This document shows, piece by piece, positions 1 to 9,709 of a stretch of DNA of 32,420 bases (its first letter is position 1; every line of letters starts with the position of its first letter). Location: assembly GCA_020725805.1 (NCBI GenBank), contig DYEF01000004.1:1-32420 (forward strand), given 5' to 3'. The notes under the pieces are model-generated. The model was not told the origin of the DNA. It did no database searches and saw nothing but the letters and a program-made list of their open reading frames with translations. The translations under genes were made by a program, and so were the position numbers. The DNA comes from Bdellovibrio sp. Its GTDB lineage: Bacteria > Myxococcota > SpSt-1050.

Positions 1-2
1 CT

Positions 3-80
3 TTGGGGGGAGGTGTAATCAGAAGAGGGAAATTTCCGGGATATTATGGGGAGAAGTATAAAATAATTCATACAGGATAG
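3..80 (+). CDS. Possible 3' end of an unidentified gene (partial)
   Basis: The frame starting at base 3 stays open from the window edge to a TAG at 78-80 and would encode about 25 residues containing GGGVIRRGKFPGYYGEKYK. The mix of Gly, basic and aromatic residues looks like a real protein C-terminus, and the two other + strand frames are less convincing. I do not recognise the family. It would be convergent with the gyrA-gapN operon. The fragment is too short to be sure that it is coding. Confidence 0.3.
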   Translation: MGGGVIRRGKFPGYYGEKYKIIHTG

Positions 81-130
81 AGAAAAGACCGGATAAAAGG
101 TGATAAGGAGATAATCTTAAGGCCGGGATT

Positions 131-142
131 CAGGAAAACCTG
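131..142. other. Small hairpin after the partial gene
   Basis: CAGG-AAAA-CCTG forms a four-pair stem with an AAAA loop, followed by TATT. It could take part in ending the transcript of the partial + strand gene, but the stem is short and there is no real T tract. Confidence 0.2.
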
Positions 143-180
143 TATTGGATGAGGCTGAAAAAGACCGAAAACACACCAAA

Positions 181-200
181 ACTACCCATAACTACCCATT
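181..200. repeat. Tandem 9-base repeat ACTACCCAT
   Basis: ACTACCCATA and ACTACCCATT lie side by side, directly before the first TGCCTGGCA palindrome. This short tandem repeat belongs to the same non-coding patch as the REP-like palindromes. No function is evident. Confidence 0.5.
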
Positions 201-247
201 ATGCCTGGCACCAGACACAACACCAGCCACCCGATGCCTGGCACGGG
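201..247. repeat. REP-like patch: two copies of ATGCCTGGCAC; possible gapN terminator
   Basis: ATGCCTGGCAC occurs at 201-211 and again at 234-244, 33 bases apart. Each copy contains the near-palindrome TGCC-T-GGCA. The second copy is also framed by CCCG (230-233) and CGGG (244-247), so 230-247 can fold as a hairpin. It lies seven bases from the gapN stop codon and could end transcription of the minus-strand operon, though no U tract follows. Palindromes of this kind are typical of REP elements mobilised by RAYT transposases; that link is an inference. Confidence 0.45.
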
Positions 248-253
248 TTGATT

Positions 254-1861
254 TTACAGTATGTAATCTGTATTAAGGAAGCTCGATTTTCTCTTTCTTA
301 GAATATTTCTGATAATCTGCTTGTTTTCCTCGGTCTCTTTTGCAGCCACAAGTGTTCTTATCGAAAATACACGCAGGGCATCAGATACTGAGAGTGTCCC
401 CTCTGCCGAATCCTTCCTGCCTGTAAACGGAAATATATCCGGCCCCCTCTGACACTGTGAATTGATATTGACCCTGCAGACCTGATTTACCAGCGGGTCA
501 ACAAGCCGGGCTATCTCATTCTCATCATTCCCAAATATTGAGAGTTGCTGCCCATAATTCGAATTAACCACATAATCAATCGGCTCGGAGATATCATCAT
601 ACGGAACAACAGGAATCACAGGTCCAAACTGCTCTTCAGAATAAATTCTCATTTTATTATTTACAGGACAAAGAAGAGCCGGATAAAATATAGTGGCTTC
701 GCTATCTCCGCCATTCTCATTTATAATCTTTGCCCCGTGCTTTATTGCATCATCTGTAAGCGATTTAAAATACTCAATCTGAGATAACTCGCAGAAAGGA
801 GTAATAAATACATCTTCTTCATAAGGCATACCAACCTTAAGCTTTTTTATCTCCTTTGAGAAGAGTTTCAGAAATTCTTCTGCAATATCTCTGTGCACAA
901 AGAATATTTTAAGGGCTGTGCATCTCTGACCGTTGAACGAAAGAGAACCCAAAACCGATTCCTTTACAGTGTTTACCATCTCCGTATTTTTCAGGACAAT
1001 TGCTACATTCTTGGCCTCTAAGCCGAGGACACACCGTAATCTGTGTGGTCTTGTGTGAGCCTTTTTAAGGATATCGGCAACCTTGCTGGAACCTATAAAC
1101 GCAAGTACATCAATTTTGCCGGATTTCATAAGTGGTGTGATAATCTCCTTACCGTCACCATATAAAGTGTTAACAACCCCTTTGGGAAAAACATCTGCAA
1201 AAATCTTCAAAAACGGTCTGTGCAGAAGAACACCGTTTTTGGGGGGCTTAAATATTACTGTATTACCCATTATCAATGCGGGAATGAGTGTTGTAAATGT
1301 CTCATTCAGCGGATAATTATATGGCCCCATACAAAGGACTACACCGAGAGGTGCCCTTCTTATCTGTGCCAGAATTCCCTGACTTATCACAAATCTTGAG
1401 GCAGTTCTGTCCAGTTCCTTGAGCGCATCGACTGTATCAAGTATATATTCCACTGTCCTGTCAAATTCCTTATACGAATCCTTAAGACTCTTGCCTATCT
1501 CCAGCATCAGAAGGGCAGAGACCTCCTCTCTCTTCTCCTTCATCCTTCTTACAAATTCGAGAATGAATTCTATACGTTTCTCAACTCCCATTGTGGGCCA
1601 TTCACCCAATCCGTTGTTGTATGCCTTCAGAGCTGCATCAAGAGCCATCTCAGATTCCCTTGCAGTCATCATAGGATAGGAACCAATCCTGACCCTCTCA
1701 ATCCCGTTGCCTTTTCTAAGACATATCGGAGAAAAAACCTCCTGATTCATCTCTTTCCAGTCGTGAATCTCCCCGTTGATCAGATACTCCCTCTGTTCAA
1801 CAGGAAGATATTTTCTGAACCTTTCAGGGATATTGTCGGGAAAAAGTTCTTTAATATTCAT
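254..1861 (-). CDS. gapN: NADP-dependent glyceraldehyde-3-phosphate dehydrogenase-type aldehyde dehydrogenase (GapN, ALDH11-like)
   Basis: The 535-residue protein spans a full aldehyde dehydrogenase fold. The nucleotide-binding part includes MGPYNYPLNETF and FIGSSKVADIL, the general-base Glu is in LGLEAKN (about residue 281), and the catalytic Cys is in SFNGQRCTALK (about 314). The FNGQRCTA motif and the C-terminal QRGPDIFPFTGRKDS resemble non-phosphorylating GAPDH, which oxidises glyceraldehyde-3-phosphate to 3-phosphoglycerate, makes NADPH and bypasses phosphoglycerate kinase. A basic C-terminal extension of about 30 residues follows the catalytic domain. The ATG is preceded by GGAGG. It is the last gene of the gyrA operon, 40 bases after the fusion-protein gene. 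Membership of the ALDH family is certain; the substrate is inferred from motifs, and another aldehyde is possible. Confidence 0.82.
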   Translation of the reverse strand: MNIKELFPDNIPERFRKYLPVEQREYLINGEIHDWKEMNQEVFSPICLRKGNGIERVRIGSYPMMTARESEMALDAALKAYNNGLGEWPTMGVEKRIEFILEFVRRMKEKREEVSALLMLEIGKSLKDSYKEFDRTVEYILDTVDALKELDRTASRFVISQGILAQIRRAPLGVVLCMGPYNYPLNETFTTLIPALIMGNTVIFKPPKNGVLLHRPFLKIFADVFPKGVVNTLYGDGKEIITPLMKSGKIDVLAFIGSSKVADILKKAHTRPHRLRCVLGLEAKNVAIVLKNTEMVNTVKESVLGSLSFNGQRCTALKIFFVHRDIAEEFLKLFSKEIKKLKVGMPYEEDVFITPFCELSQIEYFKSLTDDAIKHGAKIINENGGDSEATIFYPALLCPVNNKMRIYSEEQFGPVIPVVPYDDISEPIDYVVNSNYGQQLSIFGNDENEIARLVDPLVNQVCRVNINSQCQRGPDIFPFTGRKDSAEGTLSVSDALRVFSIRTLVAAKETEENKQIIRNILRKRKSSFLNTDYIL

Positions 1862-1901
1862 TTTTCCTCCATATGGAATGTACTAATTCTCCGAATACAT
1901 A

Positions 1902-4871
1902 TCAGTTTCCAACTTCGCTCTCAAGAAAATTATCCTTATCCCAGTCAATAAATTTCACAAAATATCCGAATGCCTCTGCAAATTCGTCAAGATTATAATA
2001 AGCCCTGCCAAGATAGTAATAAATCCACGGATACTTTTCCTTTGCACCACCTGATAACGCCTTTTCCCAGAGATAAATTGCGTGATAATATGAGCTTTCA
2101 TAGAAATAGAGATATCCCAGCAGGAGTTCCTCTTCTAAAGCAGATGTCGGCGGGACATATATTTCAACGAGAATACTTCCGATTCTCCTCTCGACCGGAA
2201 GAACCTTCTTGCTGTTTATCAGATTGAGTGCCGATGCAATATTCTCCTGTTTGAGGAGCTGAACAAAATACCCCCACTTCTCCTTAAGTACGTTCTGTCC
2301 TATAATTCTGAACGGAAAGGCATATTCCGCCCCATCCATATACTCCACTACCTTCTCAAAGAGCTCCTTCTTCTCTTCGTTTTTAATCTCTGATGCCGAT
2401 TTCCTTGCAGATTTTAGTTTCCCCCGTTTGAGGGCCGACTCCGCAAGTCTCTGCATAAGAAATTCCCTGTCATATTCGTCTCTGTCTTCCATCATATTAA
2501 GAACCCTGTCGATCACCTTCTCCTTCAGCAGTGCAGGAGGTGGTTCATCCTCCTTCTGGATTGCATACATCAAAAGGTCAATCGGGGCAGAAAACTCAAT
2601 TATTGAATTATCATCTGTATTTATCCTGTCGGTCTTTGCAAACTCTTCTATCTCCTCCTGTGTATAATAAATCAGAATAAATACATCGAGAGGGTCAGTT
2701 ACATTGATTTTTCCGAGTTCGGTCTTTAAGCTCTCCGAATTTATAATCTGCAGTGATTTTCTGTAACTGAATTTGAGGGGCTCAAACGAACCTATAAGGA
2801 GTGTATCATTCGAATTCTGATACGACTGAAAGAGAAGAACATACGGAAAGACCTTGTGAAACGTATTCATAAGAATCCTGATGTTTTCAAGAGAGAGCTC
2901 ATACATCTGCAGCCACTGACAGAAAATTCCGTTCTTATTCAGTCTCTTTGCCGCCCGGCTCCAGAAATCATAGGTAAAGAGTGAACTTGCACCGCTCATC
3001 CACGGATTGGAAGGTTCTGAAATGATTATGTCGAACATTTTGTCTGTCGAAAGGATAAAATTGCGTCCGTCATCGATTCTGAGTCTGTGCTTGGGAGATT
3101 TCAGGGGTTCGAGATTGAAAGATGTAAAATGTCTGCTGGCCTCAATTACTGCCTCCTCCAGTTCTATACTCGTAACCTCACTTACCTCTGTACGCAATAC
3201 TGTACCCGATGTCGTTCCGCTCCCGAATCCGATTATTGCCACACTTCTGGCTGCAGGATTCAGAAATACCGGAATGAGTCCTGACAGCATCTGCGTACTC
3301 ATATCCGAACCGTTGGAGGCATCTACCTTGCCGTTTACCTTCAGACTGTACATCCCGCCATCACGGTATTCGACAGTCACAGTCGTAACAATACCATCCC
3401 TGTGAAATACAACTTTGGGCGGCACATATTCTCCCTTGTTATAGGGGCCTCTCGCAAGATATGCCCTGAACATTCCCGAACTCCACTTTGCGATATCCCA
3501 TTTGGGAGAGAAAAAGGCAATCAGTATTATTACTACGGCAACTACAATATTTCTGATATCATTTCTTATAAAATACCGCCTGAAATATATTATCAGCGAT
3601 GCCCCTATCAGTACGCTCGCTATGACGGAAATTCTCAGCCCCGTCTGAATCCCGATAAACGGTATTATCAGGAATCCACCTGTAAATGACCCTATTATAT
3701 TGCCTATCGTATTTGCACTGTAAATTCTGCCTATGTCACGTGTTACTGTCTTTACCTCCTTTAAGGCAATGTGTACCAGAAGGGGTAAATACATTCCCAT
3801 CCCTACCGCAGGAAAAATCACAACAATCGATGTTACAAAGAAGTACCCCCAGAATATGTGAGCAGGTGTGAAGTTATCTATAAGCATTATTTTCTGCACA
3901 AGAAACGGAAGACGGTCTATATACACAGAGGTAACGAGAGATGTAAAACCTATTGCAAGGAAAATCAGTATCAGGTCAGAGACAGGGTCCTCTCTTTTAC
4001 TGACTATTCTCGAGAATATAAACGAACCTGCAGCGATTCCCAGAAGAAAAGTAGTAAGTATTATTGTAAAAGCATAAGTCGATGAACCGATTACCATAGA
4101 GAGCGAACGGGTCCAGAGCATCTGATAACACATTGAAACGACTCCGGCCGCAAAACTGACAAATATCAGAATCCACTCCACATCTGAATGACCGGTAGTC
4201 TTCTCCGACGGACTTTCCGAATCCGCCTCCGGTGAGTTAATCCTGCTACTAAACGACAGAAATACCATTGAAATTCCTACCAGAATGTCTGTTGCAGCAG
4301 CAAGATTATTGGTCTTATGAACCCCGAAAGTCTTCAGTAATATAAATCCCGCAACAAAGGTTCCTATTGTAGCACCTGCCGTATTGATTGCATATAAAAG
4401 CCCCATTCTGCTCCCGCCTTCACGGATATTTTTTATGTAAAATCCGGATAGTATAGGCAGGGTTGCCCCCATTGCGGTCGTAGGTATTATCAGGACTACA
4501 AAGCAGAAGACAAATCTTACAATCGAATATATAAAGGCATTTTCGTAAAAATACGGAAGTATAATCCCCTGCACCGAAATAAACCAACTCAGTATGGAGG
4601 GAATGAATAATGCATAAATCCCGATAAGTATTTCGAACACCCCATAGCTCAAAACCGGATTCCTGAGACGTTTCAGAAACCTGTCCGCAAAATAGGAACC
4701 GGCAGCAAGGCCACCCATAAAGGCAGCCACAGTAGTGCTTATCGACAGTGTAGTAGAGCCGAATATCAGGTTGAGATACTTCGTCCAGACTATTTCGAGT
4801 ATAAGACCTGCTCCACCGGAGAGGAAGAAGCAGAGTGCAACAAGGACCGTAAAGAATAATGGACTTGGCAA
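1902..4871 (-). CDS. Membrane-bound fused MFS-like/spermidine synthase-like protein with C-terminal TPR
   Basis: The 989-residue protein has three parts. Residues 1 to about 460 are a polytopic membrane domain with many hydrophobic segments and loops such as FMGGLAAGSYFADR. Residues about 485-700 are a Rossmann methyltransferase/aminopropyltransferase domain with the SAM-type loop IIGFGSGTTSG (about 545-555) and IDDGRNF. The C-terminus, about 780-989, is helical and ends in TPR-like sequence (YYLGRAYYNLDEFAEAF). In spermidine synthases the catalytic motif is DS[ST]DP; here the matching stretch reads SEPSNP, so the catalytic Asp is not conserved and polyamine synthesis is doubtful. The start is TTG: AGAGGAA lies at good spacing and no ATG occurs before the second membrane segment. 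It follows the cyclophilin gene by 20 bases. Such fusions are common in deltaproteobacteria, but their function is unknown. Confidence 0.8.
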   Translation of the reverse strand: MPSPLFFTVLVALCFFLSGGAGLILEIVWTKYLNLIFGSTTLSISTTVAAFMGGLAAGSYFADRFLKRLRNPVLSYGVFEILIGIYALFIPSILSWFISVQGIILPYFYENAFIYSIVRFVFCFVVLIIPTTAMGATLPILSGFYIKNIREGGSRMGLLYAINTAGATIGTFVAGFILLKTFGVHKTNNLAAATDILVGISMVFLSFSSRINSPEADSESPSEKTTGHSDVEWILIFVSFAAGVVSMCYQMLWTRSLSMVIGSSTYAFTIILTTFLLGIAAGSFIFSRIVSKREDPVSDLILIFLAIGFTSLVTSVYIDRLPFLVQKIMLIDNFTPAHIFWGYFFVTSIVVIFPAVGMGMYLPLLVHIALKEVKTVTRDIGRIYSANTIGNIIGSFTGGFLIIPFIGIQTGLRISVIASVLIGASLIIYFRRYFIRNDIRNIVVAVVIILIAFFSPKWDIAKWSSGMFRAYLARGPYNKGEYVPPKVVFHRDGIVTTVTVEYRDGGMYSLKVNGKVDASNGSDMSTQMLSGLIPVFLNPAARSVAIIGFGSGTTSGTVLRTEVSEVTSIELEEAVIEASRHFTSFNLEPLKSPKHRLRIDDGRNFILSTDKMFDIIISEPSNPWMSGASSLFTYDFWSRAAKRLNKNGIFCQWLQMYELSLENIRILMNTFHKVFPYVLLFQSYQNSNDTLLIGSFEPLKFSYRKSLQIINSESLKTELGKINVTDPLDVFILIYYTQEEIEEFAKTDRINTDDNSIIEFSAPIDLLMYAIQKEDEPPPALLKEKVIDRVLNMMEDRDEYDREFLMQRLAESALKRGKLKSARKSASEIKNEEKKELFEKVVEYMDGAEYAFPFRIIGQNVLKEKWGYFVQLLKQENIASALNLINSKKVLPVERRIGSILVEIYVPPTSALEEELLLGYLYFYESSYYHAIYLWEKALSGGAKEKYPWIYYYLGRAYYNLDEFAEAFGYFVKFIDWDKDNFLESEVGN

Positions 4872-4891
4872 AAAATTCCTCTTAACTTCTT

Positions 4892-5509
4892 TTACTGTTT
4901 TTCTCTGATTATTTTAATCTCTTTTATCACGACATCAGTATTGGGCCTGTTGGTCACCGGGTCTCTCTCAACCCTTGCAATGGACTTCACGACATCAATC
5001 TCGCTGCACTGCCCGAATATTGTATGCCTGTTGTTGAGATGCGGTGTAGGTCTCTCGGTAATGAAGAACTGGCATCCGTTCGTGTTGGGCCCTGCATTTG
5101 CCATTGCAAGTCTTCCTGCCACATCAAACTTAAGGTCCGGAGAAAATTCATCTTCAAATTCATATCCGGGCCCTCCGGTTCCGTTACCCAGCGGGTCTCC
5201 ACCCTGAATCATAAAGTCCGGAATCACTCTGTGAAAAATGGTCCCGGAATAGAGCGGCTTCTTGACCCACTGATTGGTCATCGGAACCAGCCATTCCTTT
5301 GTGCCTTCTGCCAATCCAATAAAATTGGCAACCGTCTTGGGAGCCTTATCCGGAAAGAGTTCGCAGTTGATCTCTCCCATAGAGGTAATAAATCTGGCCA
5401 TAATCTTCTCTTTTGCCTTCACCTGTGAACCGGAAACTCCGTTTTTCTTACAGCCTGCAAAAGAAAAGACCAGCAAAGAAATCATCAGAGCAACCAAAAC
5501 TCTCTTCAT
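4892..5509 (-). CDS. Cyclophilin-type peptidyl-prolyl cis-trans isomerase, lipoprotein
   Basis: The 205-residue protein begins with a lipoprotein signal ending in the lipobox FAGC (Cys20), so it is probably anchored to a membrane facing the periplasm. The cyclophilin domain covers about residues 38-203 and shows the active-site Arg94 in FHRVIPDFMIQGGDP, then GPNTNGCQFFITERPTPHL and RHTIFGQ. It would catalyse cis-trans isomerisation of prolyl bonds during folding of exported proteins. Its length is normal for a single-domain cyclophilin with a leader. AAGGAG lies six bases before the ATG. It sits 23 bases after gyrA and is presumably co-transcribed. Several ppi paralogues exist in bacteria, so I give no letter. 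Confidence 0.92.
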   Translation of the reverse strand: MKRVLVALMISLLVFSFAGCKKNGVSGSQVKAKEKIMARFITSMGEINCELFPDKAPKTVANFIGLAEGTKEWLVPMTNQWVKKPLYSGTIFHRVIPDFMIQGGDPLGNGTGGPGYEFEDEFSPDLKFDVAGRLAMANAGPNTNGCQFFITERPTPHLNNRHTIFGQCSEIDVVKSIARVERDPVTNRPNTDVVIKEIKIIREKQ

Positions 5510-5532
5510 AAAAAACTCCTTGAAAATAATAA

Positions 5533-8028
5533 TCAGTTACAGGAATTCCCCGAAGAATTCCCGTCATTGTTATCTTCGGCTCCGTTAATCTGCTCCTCCG
5601 AAATACGGGTAATACCTGCCACCTTATCTCCCTCCTCAAGGGCGATGAGCTTTACTCCTATCGTATTTCTGCTGCTGCACCTTATCTCCTCCGCAGAGGT
5701 CCTTATAAGAATCCCGTTCTCGGTAATAATCATAACCTCGTCCTTTTCCCCGACCTCGATAGTCGCCACCACATTCCCGGCCTTGTCACCTATCTTCGAG
5801 GTTATAACACCTTTGCCGCCTCTGTGCACAAGTCTGTACTCCTCCAGCTGGGTTCTCTTGCCAAAACCATTTTCGTTTATTGTAAGTATGTAAGACTGGC
5901 TCGAACAGACCTCAAGACCTACGGCCTCGTCATTCTCATTCAGGTCGATACCTCTGACTCCCTGAGCCTGCCTGCCCATTGGTCTGAGCTCTTCCTCCCT
6001 GAACCTTATTGCGAGCCCGAACTTTGTGGAAATCAGAACCTCCTTGGTCCCGTCAGAGAGCTTGGCACCTATCAGTCTGTCGTCATCAGCCACATTCATC
6101 GCAATTATTCCGGATGAGCGGGGATTCGAGAATGCAGAAAGCTCTACCTTCTTTGCCACACCTTTTTTAGTTGCCATTATAACAAACCTGTTCTCTTCAA
6201 AAGATTTGACAGGAAGTATTGCGGCCACCTTCTCCTCGGGCTTTATTTTGATGAGATTGATAATCGGTCTCCCCTTTGCCTGCGGTCCCGCCTCGGGTAT
6301 CTCGTGAACTTTCAGCCAGTAGAGATTTCCCCTGTCGGTAAAGATCAGGAGATATGTATGAGAGGAGGCCACAAAGAGATATTCGACAAAATCCTCTTCC
6401 TTTGTAGTCATCGAAGTCTTACCCCGTCCCCCCCTTCTCTGCTTTCTGTATATTGTAAGCGGGTTCCTCTTTACATAACCAGCGTGAGAGACTGTTACCA
6501 CCATCTCCTCATCTGCAATAAGGTCTTCTATCTTCAGATCACCCTCTGCTTCAATAATTACACTCCTTCTGTCATCGCCGTACTTCTCCCTGATACTGAC
6601 GAGCTCTTCCCTGATGATTGACATTAGGAGTTTCTCGTCCTGAAGAATCGCCCTGAGTTTCTCTATCTCGAGAAGAATATTCTTGTATTCCTCTATCAGC
6701 TGCTCCCTTTCAAGAGCAGTGAGTTTGGATAGTTTCATATCAAGAATTGCATTTGCCTGAATCTCACTCAGTTCGAACCGCTGCATCAGGCTCTCCCGTG
6801 CAGCCTCTGTGGACTTGGAACCTCTGATAATCTTAATTACCTCGTCAATGTTATCTACTGCAATCTTGAGCCCTTCCAGAATATGAGCTCTCGCCTCGGC
6901 CTTTTTGAGTCTGAAACGGGTCCTTCTGAATACCACATCACGTCTGTGAGCAATAAAATATTCAATGGCTTCCTTGATGTTCAGTGTCCGCGGCTGACCG
7001 TTTACTATTGCGATGAGATTGACACCAAACGATTCCTGCATCGGAGTCAGTTTGTAGAGCTGATTCAGTATTATTTCGCCGTTTGCATCCTTCTTGAGTT
7101 CGATATAGATTCTGAGTCCGTCTCTGTCGGATTCATCCCGTATATCACTTATACCTTCTACCTTCTTATCCTTTACAAGCTCGGCTATCTTCTCGATCAG
7201 ATGGGCCTTGTTGACCTGATATGGAATCTCCTCCACAATAATTGCAGAATGTCCGCCCTTCTCTTCCTCTACCCTCGCCTTTGCCCGCATCCTGACTATC
7301 CCCTTGCCGGTCGTATATGCCTGATAGATTCCGTCTCTCCCGAGGATATACGCACCCGTCGGAAAATCCGGTCCCGGCAGTACACTCATTATTTCGGGGA
7401 TTGTAATCGCGGGATTGTCAATACAGGCCACGCAGGCATTTATAACCTCCACGAGGTTATGAGGCGGTATATTGGTAGCCATACCGACCGCGATACCATT
7501 GGAACCGTTGACGAGCAGATTCGGAATCGCGGAAGGGAGAACAACAGGTTCTTCGGTAGAACCGTCGAAGTTTGGCATAAAGTCCACAGTCTCCTCATCG
7601 ATGTCCGAAAGCATCTCCTCTGCAATTTTTGTAAGCCTTGCCTCCGTGTACCTGTAGGCGGCGGCGGGGTCTCCGTCGATAGAACCGAAATTACCCTGAC
7701 CATCTATCAGGGGGTAGCGCATATTCCATTCCTGAGCCATTCTCACAAGGGAGTCATAGACTGCCGCATCCCCGTGAGGATGATACTTTTTGAGGACCTC
7801 ACCAACGACTCCAGCACATTTCGAATATTTTTTGTCGGAGAAAAGCCCCTCACGGTACATAGCATAGAGAATTCTTCTGTGTACAGGCTTCAACCCGTCC
7901 CTCACGTCCGGAAGAGCCCTTCCTATAATTACGCTCATCGCATAATCCAGATATGCCTGCCTGACCTCGGTCTCGATATTTACACCAGGTATATTAGTCC
8001 CGTTTGAATTGTTATTCTGCTCTTCCAT
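5533..8028 (-). CDS. gyrA: DNA gyrase subunit A
   Basis: The 831-residue protein is the DNA-cutting and religating subunit of gyrase and works as A2B2 with GyrB to introduce negative supercoils. The breakage-reunion domain contains [18 protein letters not shown] and the catalytic Tyr127 in YRYTEARL. The C-terminal wrapping domain begins with a perfect GyrA box, QRRGGRGK (about residue 528), which separates it from ParC. In the quinolone-determining region HGDAAVYD, the residue matching E. coli Ser83 is Ala88, while Asp92 (E. coli Asp87) is kept. The protein ends in a short acidic, Asn-rich tail. AAGGAG precedes the ATG. It is the first gene of a four-gene minus-strand operon. Confidence 0.98.
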   Translation of the reverse strand: MEEQNNNSNGTNIPGVNIETEVRQAYLDYAMSVIIGRALPDVRDGLKPVHRRILYAMYREGLFSDKKYSKCAGVVGEVLKKYHPHGDAAVYDSLVRMAQEWNMRYPLIDGQGNFGSIDGDPAAAYRYTEARLTKIAEEMLSDIDEETVDFMPNFDGSTEEPVVLPSAIPNLLVNGSNGIAVGMATNIPPHNLVEVINACVACIDNPAITIPEIMSVLPGPDFPTGAYILGRDGIYQAYTTGKGIVRMRAKARVEEEKGGHSAIIVEEIPYQVNKAHLIEKIAELVKDKKVEGISDIRDESDRDGLRIYIELKKDANGEIILNQLYKLTPMQESFGVNLIAIVNGQPRTLNIKEAIEYFIAHRRDVVFRRTRFRLKKAEARAHILEGLKIAVDNIDEVIKIIRGSKSTEAARESLMQRFELSEIQANAILDMKLSKLTALEREQLIEEYKNILLEIEKLRAILQDEKLLMSIIREELVSIREKYGDDRRSVIIEAEGDLKIEDLIADEEMVVTVSHAGYVKRNPLTIYRKQRRGGRGKTSMTTKEEDFVEYLFVASSHTYLLIFTDRGNLYWLKVHEIPEAGPQAKGRPIINLIKIKPEEKVAAILPVKSFEENRFVIMATKKGVAKKVELSAFSNPRSSGIIAMNVADDDRLIGAKLSDGTKEVLISTKFGLAIRFREEELRPMGRQAQGVRGIDLNENDEAVGLEVCSSQSYILTINENGFGKRTQLEEYRLVHRGGKGVITSKIGDKAGNVVATIEVGEKDEVMIITENGILIRTSAEEIRCSSRNTIGVKLIALEEGDKVAGITRISEEQINGAEDNNDGNSSGNSCN

Positions 8029-8116
8029 ACCTGCTCCTTCTCACTGAATTATCGAAATTCATTCAATAAAAACCCACAAAACAAGAGGTGGATTCGTCCC
8101 TCAGAAACCATCGGAA

Positions 8117-8145
8117 AATATATAAACACAAATTCACAAATGCAA
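8117..8145 (-). promoter_or_regulatory. Candidate promoter for the gyrA operon
   Basis: Reading the minus strand, TTGCAT (8140-8145) and TATATT (8117-8122) are separated by exactly 17 bases, a sigma-70-like arrangement. The transcript would carry a leader of about 80 bases before the gyrA ATG. The rest of the 178-base gap between gyrA and the next gene is AT-rich and holds no clear gene or terminator. Confidence 0.4.
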
Positions 8146-8206
8146 ACAAAAATTATCTGATTTTGAATATTATATTCCGGCTTATTTCAGACGAAAAACA
8201 GGTATT

Positions 8207-9670
8207 CTAATCTATCAGACTGCAGGAGCAACCGCCCGAATCATCACCCGAGAGCGAACTCAGGTCTGATTTGGGCTTTTTTACATCGTCTGTACTATCT
8301 GTATCTTCCCCTGTAAGGATATCCTCTTCGGTACCGGTGTCAGGGATATTACTGTCGTATACTACCGCATCGTCTTCCGAAATAGTGTCAGGACCTGCAT
8401 CGGCAATTATAGTGTCAGAAGTATCATTTACCGTCACATCACTTAAAGGCACATCCTGTGATATATCAGTGACATCGGCAACTCCGGTATCAGTTACATC
8501 TTCCTGTGAAATATCATTTAATGCCGTATCCTCAACCGAGGTATCCTTATATCCGGCATCTATCGAGGCAGGTTGTCCCGGACAGGTGGAAGTACCGGTC
8601 CCGCGCCCGTCAAGGGTTGTATCGAACGAACCCCTGTTGTCCGTTGCCCAGTCATAGAATGTCTCCCATCTCTTCCGGTAGGTATCTACCTTATTAATCG
8701 TCGTCTGGGAGGGCGGTTTACCGGCTTCGTGAACAATTATAAATGCGCCTTTCCAGTGACAGGGTTCCTTCTGCGGTATTCTCTCCCCCATAGCCCTTAT
8801 TATATCAGCGACAGTAAAATTCACTCTTGTTCCTGTAACTGTTGCAGTCTTGCCGGGCTGAATCGGGAGAGATGCCGAGCCGCTGTTTCCCTTGCCGTCG
8901 TCAACATAAAACAGCTTGTCAGGACTGACCTCCTCTGCACTCCTCAGGCCCATAAGATACTGGTCGAGTTCGGAATACTTCGGATGGTCATAACTTATTT
9001 CAAACTTGCCGCCACCAAGGTCCTTTATCCTGCTTCCGTACATCAGTGAGGCATCGGAATTAAAATAGTAACTCCAGTGCTGATTGTAGTCATCTATACT
9101 TGTATTCCACTCGCAATCTCCCTGTTTGGGTTCTCCTGTTGGCTCATAACCTTTCATTGCACAAAGATATTTCCCCTCCACTGTCTTGGCCCTTATACCC
9201 ACAAGCCACTGATGACCGAACTCGTGTCCCTGAAGTTCTATACCACTTAATGCATATCCTATAATTCCTGTATACCTGTCGTCAGGATTATTCGGGAGTT
9301 TCGCAATATCGCCCATTTTTACAGCCTGCCTCAGTGTCCCGTTTGCACTGCAGAACTTTGCAGTCTGATTATACAGAGAGCCGTTAGGGAGTTCCCTTCC
9401 TATACCCTTGGAAACGGTCTGAACCGGCCAGCCCTGCTGAACATTGGTTATAAAATTCAGCGGAATATCCGAAAAGACAAATATAGCCTGATAGATATCG
9501 GGATGGTCCTGATAAAACTTGCAGGCTACCCTTGCAAGATACTGGTCGGGCATACTGATAGCTTCCATTATCTTTCCGTCTGTATCCTCTATAATTGCGA
9601 TTTCCCCTACATCGGCGGCAAAGAGATTAATACTCACAAAAAAGACCAGAGAAAATAAAAATTTATTCAT
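8207..9670 (-). CDS. Exported HEFGH-motif metalloprotease-like protein with Asp-rich linker and C-terminal GGCSCS tail
   Basis: The 487-residue protein starts with a Sec signal peptide (MNKFLFSLVFFVSINLFA, likely cut before ADVG). The central domain has the zinc-protease motif HEFGHQW (first His about residue 148), then LMYGS and ELDQYLMGL, a combination I associate with exported peptidase-like proteins of myxobacteria. Residues about 370-470 form a linker rich in Asp, Ser, Thr and Val with repeated DIS/DVT units. The protein ends in DDSGGCSCSLID with Cys481 and Cys483 and no membrane segment. I chose the ATG at 9670 because GAGG lies seven bases upstream; a GTG at 9682 would add four residues. 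It has its own strong promoter. The substrate is unknown. Confidence 0.72.
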   Translation of the reverse strand: MNKFLFSLVFFVSINLFAADVGEIAIIEDTDGKIMEAISMPDQYLARVACKFYQDHPDIYQAIFVFSDIPLNFITNVQQGWPVQTVSKGIGRELPNGSLYNQTAKFCSANGTLRQAVKMGDIAKLPNNPDDRYTGIIGYALSGIELQGHEFGHQWLVGIRAKTVEGKYLCAMKGYEPTGEPKQGDCEWNTSIDDYNQHWSYYFNSDASLMYGSRIKDLGGGKFEISYDHPKYSELDQYLMGLRSAEEVSPDKLFYVDDGKGNSGSASLPIQPGKTATVTGTRVNFTVADIIRAMGERIPQKEPCHWKGAFIIVHEAGKPPSQTTINKVDTYRKRWETFYDWATDNRGSFDTTLDGRGTGTSTCPGQPASIDAGYKDTSVEDTALNDISQEDVTDTGVADVTDISQDVPLSDVTVNDTSDTIIADAGPDTISEDDAVVYDSNIPDTGTEEDILTGEDTDSTDDVKKPKSDLSSLSGDDSGGCSCSLID

Positions 9671-9709
9671 TGCAAACCTCACTTCGAGAAGGTTCAGAAA
9701 TCACCCACC

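Noticed and set aside
6883-8007. Long open frame (374 codons) on the + strand opposite gyrA
   Set aside because: gyrA on the other strand is certain over the entire stretch, and the translated product has no recognisable domain; long antisense frames are common opposite conserved genes.
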